DNA from: Calditrichia bacterium
Lineage (GTDB): Bacteria; Calditrichota; Calditrichia; RBG-13-44-9
Length of the DNA stretch: 19,813 nucleotides
Assembly (NCBI GenBank): GCA_026991005.1
Contig: JALXCH010000280.1
Location: 1-19,813, forward strand
Direction: 5' to 3'
Position 1 is the first letter of the stretch. Each line of letters begins with the position of its first letter. Shown here piece by piece: positions 7,184-15,792 of the stretch. Below the pieces are notes generated by a model that searched no databases, was not told where the DNA came from, and saw only the letters and a program-made list of their open reading frames with translations. Made by a program: the position numbers and the translations under genes.

Positions 7184-10036
7184 ATGCTCTGGCAACGTCA
7201 GCAAATATTTCATTCAGTGCTTGAAAAAATAAAAGATGATTCGGGAAATTCGCTTTTTTCTCTTTTTATAGAAGGGGAGGAAGGTATGGGCAAAGGGGAG
7301 TTCGTACGCCATCTGGTGCAGGAGCTCCCGGAACGTTTTGTCCCTCTCCTGCATTTCAATTTTGCATTTGATTATCCGGAAATTTCTCGAATTCCCCGGC
7401 TGATTCTGGGTACGCTTCCCGAGGTACAAACAGAGCATTGGGAACGTTTTCTGAAACGGTTTCCCCGCCCGGCGCAGCAATTTATTTCCCGTACCCTCTC
7501 CGCTGCCGATGTCTCCTCCAATCTTCCGGAGTCCTGGTATTCCGATCTGTTCCTGCAATTCCTGGATTTTCTGGCAGAATCCCATTCCCCGGTGTTTGTG
7601 CAGGAAAACATCCACCTGCTGGATGCCTCCCGGTTTCAGGAATACGCCCGGTTTCTCACTCGTCTTTCCCACTATCCCATTTTAACGGTTTTTACCGGTG
7701 ATTCTTCCAGACACCGCCCGCAGGAGTTGCCGGAAGGCGAGATAGTGCACCTTACCAAACTCTCTGTTTCCGAAGTGGAGCGCAGCATCGCCGGGTATTT
7801 TGGAACTCAACCCATCAACGCCCGGCTGATTACCAACCATTGTTACATTAAAACCAACGGGAATCCGCTTAAAATCCGTTTTTTGCTGGAAGGGGTATAT
7901 CGTCCGCTGGTGGAGGAAGCAGGGGAGGGGTTTATTCGGGTGGAGCGCCTGCGCACCATTCGCATCGGGCCGCAGTGGGAAGATTTGTTTCAGGTGGTTT
8001 TTCAACATTTACCGGCAGAAGAGCAGCGCCTTCTGGGATTTCTGGCACATCTAAACGCTCCAATTTTTCATCCCGATGCGCTGGCACTTCTGGAGCAATT
8101 TCTACCGGAGGCACATTCGGTACTGGAGCGCTGGCAAAAGGCGGGTTTTCTGGAAATGTTAACCCGCGGAGAAGAGACCCGGTACCTGGTGTATCCCCGG
8201 AGGTGGCAGCATTGGTTAAAAGAGATGATGCCCCTGGAAAAGGTAAAGGATATTCTGGAAAAATTACAGCAACTGGAAACTGCCGGACAGACCCGGGCTG
8301 TTTACAAACTTTCTCCCCTGTTTTATGAACTGGGAGAAATGGAGGTGGCGATTCCCCTGGCCGAGCAGGAAGGGGAGTATTTTACCCGGCAGGGCAACTA
8401 CACCGAAGCTGCCGACCGTTTCTTCTTTGTGGTGCGCATCGCTTCCCTTTCCCCGGCATCCCGGGTCAATCTGGAAACCGTTCTGGAGAAGCTGGGGGAT
8501 TTGTACCTGCGCATGGGTGCTTACGAAAATGCCTTTGATGTTTTGCGGCAGTTGCGGGATATCCGCATCCATCGGGAAACCACCAGCCCCCGGGAGCAGA
8601 AGGGCTGGATTGATGCCAATCTGAAAATGATTCGCACCCTGATTGCCATGGACGCATTTCAGGAAGCGCGTTACCTTATTCGGGAAGTGAAGGTGAAGGA
8701 TTTTGCGGATGAGGTAACTCGCGGTCTCTGCGAATTTTACCTGGGCGAGGTGGAAGAGACCATCAGTCGCAGCCGGGTGGCGGTGCAGCACTACCAAAAC
8801 GCCTATCAGCTTTTTCGCAGGAACCAGCAGGATGCGCTGCTTGCCCAAACGTATCGGAAACTGAAACCACTGCTCCGGCGGGATGCGGAGAAATACCGGG
8901 AAGTGGTGGAGCAAACGGTGGCCTATTTCACCAAAAGGAAAAGTACCGAACCCGAAGCGTTTAGCGTCCACCTGGATTTGATGCAAATTTACCTGAACCG
9001 CAAACAAAACAGGGAAGCCATTTTACAGGGGGTAAATCTGTTGCGAATGCTGCGGCGGGTGTTTTTCCCGCAAATGCTGGTGCAAACCTCTCTGTATCTG
9101 GCTGATTTGTACGCCCAGATGGGCAAGTGGCGGCATGCGGTGGCGCATTTACGCTCCCTGGTGGAAAAAAATCGATTGAGGTACAACCCCGCTCTCCAGG
9201 TACAGGTACTTATTCATCTGGGAATGATTTACAAAGAACAGGGCGCTTACGGTGAAGCACGGAAAATCCTGGAACAGGCACTGCACTTATCGGTGCAGCA
9301 TCGCTTCTTCAAAGAACAGTATGAAATTAAACTCCATCTGGGGCACCTTTATTTGCTGGTTCACGCCCTGCTTCATGCAGTGGATTATTTAAACGATGCC
9401 CGCCGCTGGGCTGAAGAACACGAGCAACCCCAGCTTATTATTCTTTCCCACCTGTATCTGGCTTATTACGAAATGCAAAATCATCGGCCCGAGCGCATGC
9501 ACGATCTGCTGGTTTCGGCAAAAAAATATGTGAATACCAGCGGCGAGGTGGTGGATTATTTGAATTACCTGTTTTACTACGCATTGTACTTGATGGAAGT
9601 CCAGCGTCCCGGAAAGGCGCTGCGCCTGGCCGAGCAAATGTTAAAGAAGGCTTCGGATTGGGCGCGCTACCGTGCTGCGGCCTTCTATTTGCAGGGGATG
9701 GCGTTTGCCCGGCTTAACCAGCCGGAAGCAGCCGGGGAGGCATTCCAGAACTCCCGGGAAATTGCCCGCAATTGCCATTATCCTCAAATTCTTTATCTGG
9801 TGGAATGCGAATGGGTGCGCCTCTTGCACAATCAAAAGCGAGCGAAGCAATACCAGACGCTTTTAAAAGAAATATGTGGAACCATTCAAAATATTGCTCA
9901 TAATATTGAGGATGAAATTCTGCGGCGGCAGTTTCTGGAAGCACGGCACCACGAGGATATTCGCAGCTGGTGCACTGCGCTGCAGCGGGATGCGTATGGT
10001 GGCGAGGGTGTGACCCGGAACATCGGAAATTGGTGA
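7184..10036 (+). CDS. Large protein with degenerate STAND-type ATPase-like N-terminus and TPR repeats
   Basis: About 950 residues. The start chosen is ATG 7184, which has AAAAGGA six bases ahead; the frame is open back to a GTG at 7109. Residues 1-210 resemble an AAA_16/STAND P-loop module: IEGEEGMGKGEF (Lys37) stands for Walker A, but the Ser/Thr after Lys is Gly; VFVQENIHLLD (about 137-147) sits where the Walker B 'DDxHxxD' is expected, but the acidic pair is replaced by Gln-Glu. Nucleotide hydrolysis is therefore doubtful. From about residue 390 to the end the protein is helical with TPR-like spacing (for example AGQTRAVYKLSPLFYELGEM and QGAYGEARKILEQALHLS). No kinase, cyclase or DNA-binding domain is seen. 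It is likely a cytoplasmic scaffold or regulator; partner unknown. Confidence 0.8.
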   Translation: MLWQRQQIFHSVLEKIKDDSGNSLFSLFIEGEEGMGKGEFVRHLVQELPERFVPLLHFNFAFDYPEISRIPRLILGTLPEVQTEHWERFLKRFPRPAQQFISRTLSAADVSSNLPESWYSDLFLQFLDFLAESHSPVFVQENIHLLDASRFQEYARFLTRLSHYPILTVFTGDSSRHRPQELPEGEIVHLTKLSVSEVERSIAGYFGTQPINARLITNHCYIKTNGNPLKIRFLLEGVYRPLVEEAGEGFIRVERLRTIRIGPQWEDLFQVVFQHLPAEEQRLLGFLAHLNAPIFHPDALALLEQFLPEAHSVLERWQKAGFLEMLTRGEETRYLVYPRRWQHWLKEMMPLEKVKDILEKLQQLETAGQTRAVYKLSPLFYELGEMEVAIPLAEQEGEYFTRQGNYTEAADRFFFVVRIASLSPASRVNLETVLEKLGDLYLRMGAYENAFDVLRQLRDIRIHRETTSPREQKGWIDANLKMIRTLIAMDAFQEARYLIREVKVKDFADEVTRGLCEFYLGEVEETISRSRVAVQHYQNAYQLFRRNQQDALLAQTYRKLKPLLRRDAEKYREVVEQTVAYFTKRKSTEPEAFSVHLDLMQIYLNRKQNREAILQGVNLLRMLRRVFFPQMLVQTSLYLADLYAQMGKWRHAVAHLRSLVEKNRLRYNPALQVQVLIHLGMIYKEQGAYGEARKILEQALHLSVQHRFFKEQYEIKLHLGHLYLLVHALLHAVDYLNDARRWAEEHEQPQLIILSHLYLAYYEMQNHRPERMHDLLVSAKKYVNTSGEVVDYLNYLFYYALYLMEVQRPGKALRLAEQMLKKASDWARYRAAAFYLQGMAFARLNQPEAAGEAFQNSREIARNCHYPQILYLVECEWVRLLHNQKRAKQYQTLLKEICGTIQNIAHNIEDEILRRQFLEARHHEDIRSWCTALQRDAYGGEGVTRNIGNW

Positions 10037-10097
10037 TTTCGCGAGCCAAATTCAGAATGGGTTATGAATAACATCGTTTTAATAAAGGAGGTATTTT

Positions 10098-10892
10098 ATG
10101 AAACATCGTGGCATTTTGTACCGGATGCGTTTTAACGGAATTCCTGTGATTTTCTTGCATGCCTTTCCACTCAATCACAAAATGTGGCATCACCAGCTGG
10201 ATTATCTGGAGGACATTTCGGGATGCTACATGGCTTACGATTATCCGGGCTTTGGAGAATCCGAGAACAACCTGAAAGAACCTTCCATTTACGATTATGG
10301 GAAACCCGTCATTCACATGCTGGAAGAAATGCACATCGACCAGGCCGTGTTTGTAGGGGTGAGCATGGGTGGGTATGTGGCGCTGTCCCTTTACCGGCAC
10401 CATCCGGAGAAGTTTGCGGGATTGGTGCTGGCGAATACCCGGGCATCGGCGGATTCCAGTGAAGCTCGGGAGGCTCGCCTGAAAACCATCCGGGAGCTGA
10501 AAGAAACGAATGATCCCACTCCGCTGTTTCAATCGCTGATGGAAAAATTCTTCACCCCGGAAACGCGGCAGAAAAATGCTGCCCTGGTAGAAGAAGTACA
10601 GGCGCTGATGCAGGAAGCCACCGTGGAGGGAATTATTCAGGCGCTGGGTGCCATGGCAGAGCGACCAGACTCCATGGATTTGCTGGGGCAGATGGATTTT
10701 CCGGTGCTGGTAATCGCCGGGGAAAAGGATGAACTAACCAGCGTCCGGGAAGCGCGGGACATGGTGGATGCCCTGCCCATTGGCGATTTAACGGTGATTC
10801 CCGATGCGGCACATCTTTCCAACCTGGAGCGTCCCGATGTATTTAACGATGTGCTGCATCTGTACCTGAAGAAATTACTGGAGTCCATGTGA
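10098..10892 (+). CDS. Alpha/beta-fold hydrolase
   Basis: A 264-residue alpha/beta hydrolase of the small esterase/lactonase type. The oxyanion loop is IFLHAFPLNHKMW, the nucleophile elbow is GVSMGG (Ser89), the acid is Asp211 in IAGEKDELT, and the base is His239 in IPDAAHL, so the triad is complete. The cap (about residues 120-190) is helical and charged. There is no signal peptide, so it should be cytoplasmic. The substrate cannot be read from sequence: enol-lactones, carboxylic esters and small amides are all possible. The ribosome site AAAGGAGGT is near perfect, which suggests strong translation. It lies between the TPR protein (61 bases) and the dipeptidase (41 bases), all on one strand. 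Confidence 0.9.
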   Translation: MKHRGILYRMRFNGIPVIFLHAFPLNHKMWHHQLDYLEDISGCYMAYDYPGFGESENNLKEPSIYDYGKPVIHMLEEMHIDQAVFVGVSMGGYVALSLYRHHPEKFAGLVLANTRASADSSEAREARLKTIRELKETNDPTPLFQSLMEKFFTPETRQKNAALVEEVQALMQEATVEGIIQALGAMAERPDSMDLLGQMDFPVLVIAGEKDELTSVREARDMVDALPIGDLTVIPDAAHLSNLERPDVFNDVLHLYLKKLLESM

Positions 10893-10933
10893 TACCGGGG
10901 AGGGAATTCATCCTTCAAAAGAAAGGAGCGGTC

Positions 10934-12166
10934 ATGAAATTCCCGTGGCTGTTTTTTCTGCTTCCCTTACTCCTGTGGAGCACGGGATGCCAGCGAAAAC
11001 AATCCGATTCTCCCGATGATGTGCTGGCGCGGGCAAAGGAACTGGCGCATCAATTTATTTTGGTGGATACCCATCAGGATGTCCCTTATCGCGTCTGGAA
11101 GAGCCACGACGACATTTCGCAGCGAAGCAACAAAGGACACTTCGATTATGTGCGGGCGCGGGAAGGGGGACTGGATGTGTCCTTTTTCGCCATTTACATC
11201 CCCGCCAAACTGCAAACCGAAGGAGGCGCCCGGGCATTGGCCGACAGTTTAATTGATATGGTAGAGGGATTTGCCCACCGCTGGCCGGATAAATTCGTCC
11301 GGGTGAATTCCGTGGAAGAAGTGCGCCGGAATTTCGGGCAAAATAAGGTGATGATTGCCCTGGGAATCGAAAATGGCGCGGCGCTGGAGGGCAAACTGGA
11401 AAATTTGAATCATTTCTACCGGCGCGGAGTGCGCTACATTACTCTGGCTCACGCCAAATGGAACCGCATCTGCGATTCTTCTTACGATCCCGAGCGCCAC
11501 TGGCACGGATTAAGCCCTTTTGGCCGGAAGGTGGTGCAGGAAATGAATCGCCTGGGCATGATGGTGGATGTTTCCCACGTGAGCGACGAAACGTTTTACC
11601 AGGTGCTGGAAATTTCCCGTGCCCCGGTGATTGCTTCCCATTCCTCCTGCCGCCATTTCACTCCCGGCTTCGAGCGCAATATGAGCGACGAGATGATTCG
11701 CAAACTGGCGGAAAAGGGTGGGGTAATTCAGATTAATTTTGGCTCGTACTTTGTGAGTCAGGATTTCAACCAGCGGGCAGAGGGTTACCGCAAGGAGATT
11801 GAACATTTCCTGGAAGAACACCATCTTACCATGAAGGATTCAGCGGCAAAGAAGTACATCGAACAATACAAAAAGGAGCACCCGCTGGATCGGGGAACGG
11901 TGGCGACGGTGGCCGACCATATTGACCATGCAGTAAAAATTGCCGGAATTGACCATGTGGGTTTGGGCTCGGATTTTGATGGAGTGGGAGGACTGCCCGT
12001 TGGACTGGAAGACGTATCGAAATATCCCAATTTAATTGCTGAATTGCTGCGTCGGGGGTACTCGGAACAGGATATCCGCAAAATTTGTGGGGAGAATTTT
12101 TTACGCGTCTGGCAAAAGGTGGAAGAAATTGCCCGGCAGTTGCAGCAAGAAAATTCCCGGCCATAA
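10934..12166 (+). CDS. Membrane dipeptidase (peptidase family M19), predicted lipoprotein
   Basis: A 410-residue zinc dipeptidase of the renal dipeptidase family. The start ATG 10934 follows AAAGGAG and gives a signal sequence (KFPWLFFLLPLLLWSTGC) with a lipidation Cys at residue 19; the -3 residue is Ser, slightly off the usual lipobox. The metal ligands are in place: His47 and Asp49 (DTHQD), bridging Glu146 (GIENG), His215 (DVSHVSD) and His236 (ASHSSCR). GLGSDFDG near 343-350 is the last family motif. It would hydrolyse dipeptides, including some with D-residues, at the cell envelope. With tnaA and the hydrolase upstream it suggests a peptide-catabolism unit. The gene ends at a long hairpin. 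Confidence 0.93.
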   Translation: MKFPWLFFLLPLLLWSTGCQRKQSDSPDDVLARAKELAHQFILVDTHQDVPYRVWKSHDDISQRSNKGHFDYVRAREGGLDVSFFAIYIPAKLQTEGGARALADSLIDMVEGFAHRWPDKFVRVNSVEEVRRNFGQNKVMIALGIENGAALEGKLENLNHFYRRGVRYITLAHAKWNRICDSSYDPERHWHGLSPFGRKVVQEMNRLGMMVDVSHVSDETFYQVLEISRAPVIASHSSCRHFTPGFERNMSDEMIRKLAEKGGVIQINFGSYFVSQDFNQRAEGYRKEIEHFLEEHHLTMKDSAAKKYIEQYKKEHPLDRGTVATVADHIDHAVKIAGIDHVGLGSDFDGVGGLPVGLEDVSKYPNLIAELLRRGYSEQDIRKICGENFLRVWQKVEEIARQLQQENSRP

Positions 12167-12168
12167 CA

Positions 12169-12206
12169 GGTGCGGTATGTGCCTTTGAGCAGGCACCTAC
12201 CGCACC
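12169..12206. terminator. Long hairpin between convergent genes
   Basis: GGTGCGGTA (12169-12177) pairs with TACCGCACC (12198-12206). Inside it GTGCCT (12179-12184) pairs with AGGCAC (12191-12196), giving 15 base pairs with one T/C mismatch and a six-base loop. It sits exactly between the dipeptidase stop and the fadN stop on the other strand. Neither side has a clear T tract, so it may act as a two-way transcription block or mRNA end rather than a classical intrinsic terminator. Confidence 0.65.
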
Positions 12207-12213
12207 GAATGAT

Positions 12214-14559
12214 TTAATTGCGCAGCGGTTTTCCGGTTTTGAGCATATGCCGCATGCGCTCCTGGGATTTGGGCTCGGCACACAGGCTCACAAAGGCTTC
12301 CCGTTCGATATCCAGTAAATATTGCTCATCGACCGGAGTCACCAGATTCGCCCGGTCGCCACCGGTTAGCACGTAAGCCAGTTTCTGACCGATAAGCAGG
12401 TCGTGATCGGAAATGACCCCCTGCATGCGGTAATTCTTCAACGTTCCTTCGATGGCCAGGCGTCCGGTTTCTCCCGGCAGGAAAATGTCCCGCCGATATT
12501 CCGGTGGTTGATAGTTCTCTGCCAGACGCAGTGCTTCGGCTTTCGCTTCGTAAATCAAGTGGTCGGGGTTTACCACGATTTTATCTTCCCGGGTGAGGTA
12601 GCCCAGAGCCACGGCTTCTTTAGCCGAGCGGGACACTTTGGCGAAACCGATGGTTTCGAAAGCTTTCTGCACAGGCGGGAAGGGGCCGGGACGCTGCTTC
12701 TCCAGCGCTTTTTGCCAGTTCAGGAGGAGGCGCAGGTTGCCTCCCGCACCGGGAATCACTCCCACACCCACTTCCACCAGCCCGATGTACGATTCCGCCG
12801 ATGCCACCCGTCGATCGCAGGCTCCAATCATTTCGTAGCCGCCTCCCAGACACATCCCAAACGGCGCCGCAACCACGGGAATGGGAGCAAAGCGCAGTTT
12901 CTGGGTCACATCCTGAAAGGTCTTGCTCAATTGTTCCAGCATCTTCCAGTTCTTCTCTTCGGCATATTTGAGAATCAGCGCCAGGTTGGCTCCTGCCGAA
13001 AAATGCTGCCCCTGGTGACCAATCACCAGGGCGCGGTAGCCCAGATTCTGCCATTCCGTTACCGCCTCATCCAGCATGTCGATAATGGCTCCATCCAGCG
13101 GATTGTAATTGGGTTGCACAATGCTGTGGAATTCCACCAGAGCCACACCATCCTCCAGGTCGATGAGGCTGGCATTCCAGTTCTTTTTGAGCTCTGCACC
13201 GGTGGCTTTGAGAATGTTCAACCGAACCACTCTGGGATTCTCCGGGAAGGGGCGGAAGCGCTTTTCCGGAATATGATAATAGGTTAGCTTTTTCCCTTCG
13301 TTTCCGTAAAAAGAGGTATGTCCGGCAGCCACCATCTCCTTCACCCATTGGGGCACTTTTTTGCCTTCTTCTTCCATGCGCTTCAGGGATTTTTCCAGAC
13401 CCAGCGCCTCCCAGGTGCGGAAGGGCCCCAGCTCCCAGCCAAATCCCCATTCCATGGCGTGGTCGATGTTCACAAGATCGTCGGCAATTTCGGGAATTCG
13501 ATTGGCGGCATAAATCAGGGTGTTCGAGAGCAGTTCCCAGGTAAATTTACCGCCCACATCGTCGCTATAGCACAGGGCATGAATTTTCCCGGCGGTTGTC
13601 CAGCGCTTTTTAGCCAGACGCACCCCATCGAAGCGTACCTTCTTTTGCGGTTCGTATTCCAGCGTTTCCAGATTCAAAGAGAGAATGCCTTTTTCTGTTT
13701 TCTGGTAAAACCCTTTTCCCGTTTTGGCACCCAGCATATTGTTGGCAATCATCTTCTGTAACAATTCCGGAACGGCGAACAGGTTGCGGGCTTCATCATC
13801 CGGGCATTTCTGGTAAGCGGTATTGGACACGTGAGCCAGCGTATCCAGCCCCACCAGATCGGCTGTGCGGTAAGTGGCGCTTTTGGGGTGCCCAATGATG
13901 GTTCCGGTGAGGGCATCCACTTCTTCCACGCGCAGATGCATCTCCAGGGTGAGTTTGAGAGCCAGCATCATGCTGTACACCCCGATGCGATTGGCAACGA
14001 AATTGGGGGTATCCTTCGCGTAAACAATTCCCTTACCCAGCAGATTTTCTCCGATATCCACCATCGCCTGGACGACTTCCGGCAGCGTGTCCCGATTGGG
14101 AACAATTTCCAGCAGATGCATGTAGCGTGGTGGATTAAAGAAATGGGTAACCAGAAAACGACGGCGGAAATCCTCCGGCAGATCGGCGGCAATTTCGTTC
14201 ACCGAAAGACCGGAAGTGTTGGTGCTTACGATTGCTTCCGGTTTCAGGTGGGGGAGAATGCGCCGGAAAAGCTGTTGCTTGATGTCCATCCGCTCCACCA
14301 CCGCTTCAATAATCCAATCTGCTTCCTGGAGGCGGGAAAGGTGGTCGTCGTAATTGCAGGGGGTTATTCGTTCGGCGTACCGGGGACTGTAAAAGGCGGC
14401 TGGTTTTGCCTTTTGCGCCGCTTGCAACCCTTTCTCAGCAAACTCCTGTTTGATGTCGAAAAGCAGGGAGGGGATTCCCACATTAGCCAGGTGGGCTGCA
14501 ATCTGGCTTCCCATGATTCCGGCGCCCAGTACCGCCACTTTTTCGATTTTCGTTTTCAT
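12214..14559 (-). CDS. fadN: 3-hydroxyacyl-CoA dehydrogenase / enoyl-CoA hydratase fusion (FadN type)
   Basis: A 781-residue two-function beta-oxidation enzyme. The NAD-binding dehydrogenase comes first: VAVLGAGIMGSQIA (residues 8-21), then the catalytic pair His139 (VTHFFNPP) and Glu151 (LLEIVPN), 12 apart as in the family, and C-terminal helical dehydrogenase domains to about 440. The crotonase domain follows (about 465-690), with both hydratase glutamates kept, Glu576 in GGGYEM and Glu596 in GLVEVG, then VIPGAGG. This order (dehydrogenase, then hydratase) is that of Bacillus FadN, not E. coli FadB. The frame extends upstream to 14646, inside fadA, but AAAGGAGG just before 14559 fixes the start. 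It is 13 bases after fadA and so cotranscribed. Confidence 0.94.
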   Translation of the reverse strand: MKTKIEKVAVLGAGIMGSQIAAHLANVGIPSLLFDIKQEFAEKGLQAAQKAKPAAFYSPRYAERITPCNYDDHLSRLQEADWIIEAVVERMDIKQQLFRRILPHLKPEAIVSTNTSGLSVNEIAADLPEDFRRRFLVTHFFNPPRYMHLLEIVPNRDTLPEVVQAMVDIGENLLGKGIVYAKDTPNFVANRIGVYSMMLALKLTLEMHLRVEEVDALTGTIIGHPKSATYRTADLVGLDTLAHVSNTAYQKCPDDEARNLFAVPELLQKMIANNMLGAKTGKGFYQKTEKGILSLNLETLEYEPQKKVRFDGVRLAKKRWTTAGKIHALCYSDDVGGKFTWELLSNTLIYAANRIPEIADDLVNIDHAMEWGFGWELGPFRTWEALGLEKSLKRMEEEGKKVPQWVKEMVAAGHTSFYGNEGKKLTYYHIPEKRFRPFPENPRVVRLNILKATGAELKKNWNASLIDLEDGVALVEFHSIVQPNYNPLDGAIIDMLDEAVTEWQNLGYRALVIGHQGQHFSAGANLALILKYAEEKNWKMLEQLSKTFQDVTQKLRFAPIPVVAAPFGMCLGGGYEMIGACDRRVASAESYIGLVEVGVGVIPGAGGNLRLLLNWQKALEKQRPGPFPPVQKAFETIGFAKVSRSAKEAVALGYLTREDKIVVNPDHLIYEAKAEALRLAENYQPPEYRRDIFLPGETGRLAIEGTLKNYRMQGVISDHDLLIGQKLAYVLTGGDRANLVTPVDEQYLLDIEREAFVSLCAEPKSQERMRHMLKTGKPLRN

Positions 14560-14572
14560 GGCGCATCCTCCT

Positions 14573-15712
14573 TTAAAGCCGTTCGATGATGGTTGCAATT
14601 CCCTGCCCGCCACCAATGCACATGGTCGCCAGTCCCAGATGGGCATCCCGTTGTTCCATCACATTAATCAGCGTGGTAATGATGCGGGCACCGGAACAAC
14701 CCAGCGGATGCCCCAGGGCAATGGCACCGCCGTTCAGATTGATCTTTTCCATTGGCCAGCCACCTTTTTTAATCACGTACAGGCTCTGGGCCGCAAACGC
14801 TTCGTTCAGTTCGATTACATCGATGTCGTCAAGGGTGAGTCCGGCACGCTTAAGTGCCTTTTCGGTGGCAGGAAGGGGACCCATTCCCATGCGCGTCCAG
14901 TCCACGCCCGCAATGGCTCGGGCCAGGATGCGCGCACGCGGTTTGAGACCCAGCTCCTGGGCCAGGGTGTTACTGGTGAGCAACACCGCTGCGGCACCAA
15001 TGGAAATGGGGCTACTGGTGGCGGCTGTGATGGTACCGTCTGCCATAAAAGCGGGCTTCAGGCTTTTAATTTTTTCGATGTCCGGTTCGCGCGGTCCCTC
15101 ATCCCGCTGGATGGTCTTACCGTTATATTCCACCGGCACCACTTCGTTGTCGAATCGCCCCTCCTCCCAGGCTTTTAACGCCTTTTGGTGGGAGGCAATG
15201 GCGAACTCTTCCTGTTCTTCCCGGGAAATATTCAGGTCGCGCGCCAGATTCTCTGCCGTCTCTCCCATCCCGATGTAATATTGCTTCTGGTAGAGTACCG
15301 GGTGGAACATGGGATTAAATCCGCCCATGGGGATGGTAAACATATCTTCCACACCACCGGCAATTCCGGCTTCGGCATCGTTCAGGGTAATGGCGTAATC
15401 TATTTGATGCACCGCATCCATGGAAGAGCCGCAAAAGCGATTGACCACCTTCCCTCCGGTTTCTACCGGTAGGTCGGCCAGAATGGAAACCGCCCGCGCC
15501 AGCAGCATTCCCTGGGTGGCTTCGGGAAAGGCGCAGCCGATAACCACATCTTCCAGCTTCTCGGGGGGAAGTTGGGGATTGCGTTGCACCAGGGCACGTA
15601 GCACCTGTGCCATCAAATCATCGGCTCGCATGCCCACCATCTGCCCGCGTTTCACGCCAATGGGGCTGCGAACCGCGTCGATAATCACTGCGTAACGTTC
15701 ATCTGTATGCAT
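14573..15712 (-). CDS. fadA: Acetyl-CoA acyltransferase (3-ketoacyl-CoA thiolase)
   Basis: A 379-residue thiolase that performs the last beta-oxidation step, splitting 3-ketoacyl-CoA with CoA. The active residues are all present: nucleophile Cys94 (VNRFCGSSMDAV), Asn303/Glu304 (NEAFAAQ), His335 (ALGHPLGCSG) and Cys365 (CIGGGQG), with the 30-residue His-to-Cys spacing of the family. One oddity is SPISIGAAA, where most thiolases have Asp before GAAA. The start at 15712 follows TAAAGGAGACAATCCC; the frame is open a further 22 codons upstream but without homology. It lies between fadE and fadN in one transcription unit, which fits a matched enzyme set. Confidence 0.95.
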   Translation of the reverse strand: MHTDERYAVIIDAVRSPIGVKRGQMVGMRADDLMAQVLRALVQRNPQLPPEKLEDVVIGCAFPEATQGMLLARAVSILADLPVETGGKVVNRFCGSSMDAVHQIDYAITLNDAEAGIAGGVEDMFTIPMGGFNPMFHPVLYQKQYYIGMGETAENLARDLNISREEQEEFAIASHQKALKAWEEGRFDNEVVPVEYNGKTIQRDEGPREPDIEKIKSLKPAFMADGTITAATSSPISIGAAAVLLTSNTLAQELGLKPRARILARAIAGVDWTRMGMGPLPATEKALKRAGLTLDDIDVIELNEAFAAQSLYVIKKGGWPMEKINLNGGAIALGHPLGCSGARIITTLINVMEQRDAHLGLATMCIGGGQGIATIIERL

Positions 15713-15740
15713 GGGATTGTCTCCTTTATTTTTTCGTGAA

Positions 15741-15776
15741 GGAAGGGGAGTCTCCATCGGCGGAGCTTCCCTTTCC
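15741..15776 (-). other. Intercistronic stem-loop between fadE and fadA
   Basis: GGAAGGGGA (15741-15749) pairs with TCCCTTTCC (15768-15776) with one G-T position. Inside it CTCC (15752-15755) pairs with GGAG (15762-15765) around the loop ATCGGC. The 36-base hairpin fills nearly half of the 80-base gap between the fadE stop and the fadA start. In the - strand transcript it is followed by an A-rich stretch and then the fadA ribosome site, with no U tract, so it is more likely an mRNA processing or stability element than a terminator. Confidence 0.5.
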
Positions 15777-15792
15777 ATAATTTTAACCCAAT

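Noticed and set aside
8264..9007. A 247-residue - strand open frame opposite the TPR protein
   Set aside because: It is a codon-bias shadow of the + strand gene; no recognisable motif or start signal.
14560..14646. Longer fadN start, giving 810 residues
   Set aside because: The extension lies inside fadA, has no homology, and the AAAGGAGG site fixes the start at 14559.
12403..15278. Long + strand open frames (up to 294 residues) opposite fadN and fadA
   Set aside because: They lie antisense to well-supported enzymes with complete active sites. Their translations look like antisense protein without domains, and they lack ribosome sites.
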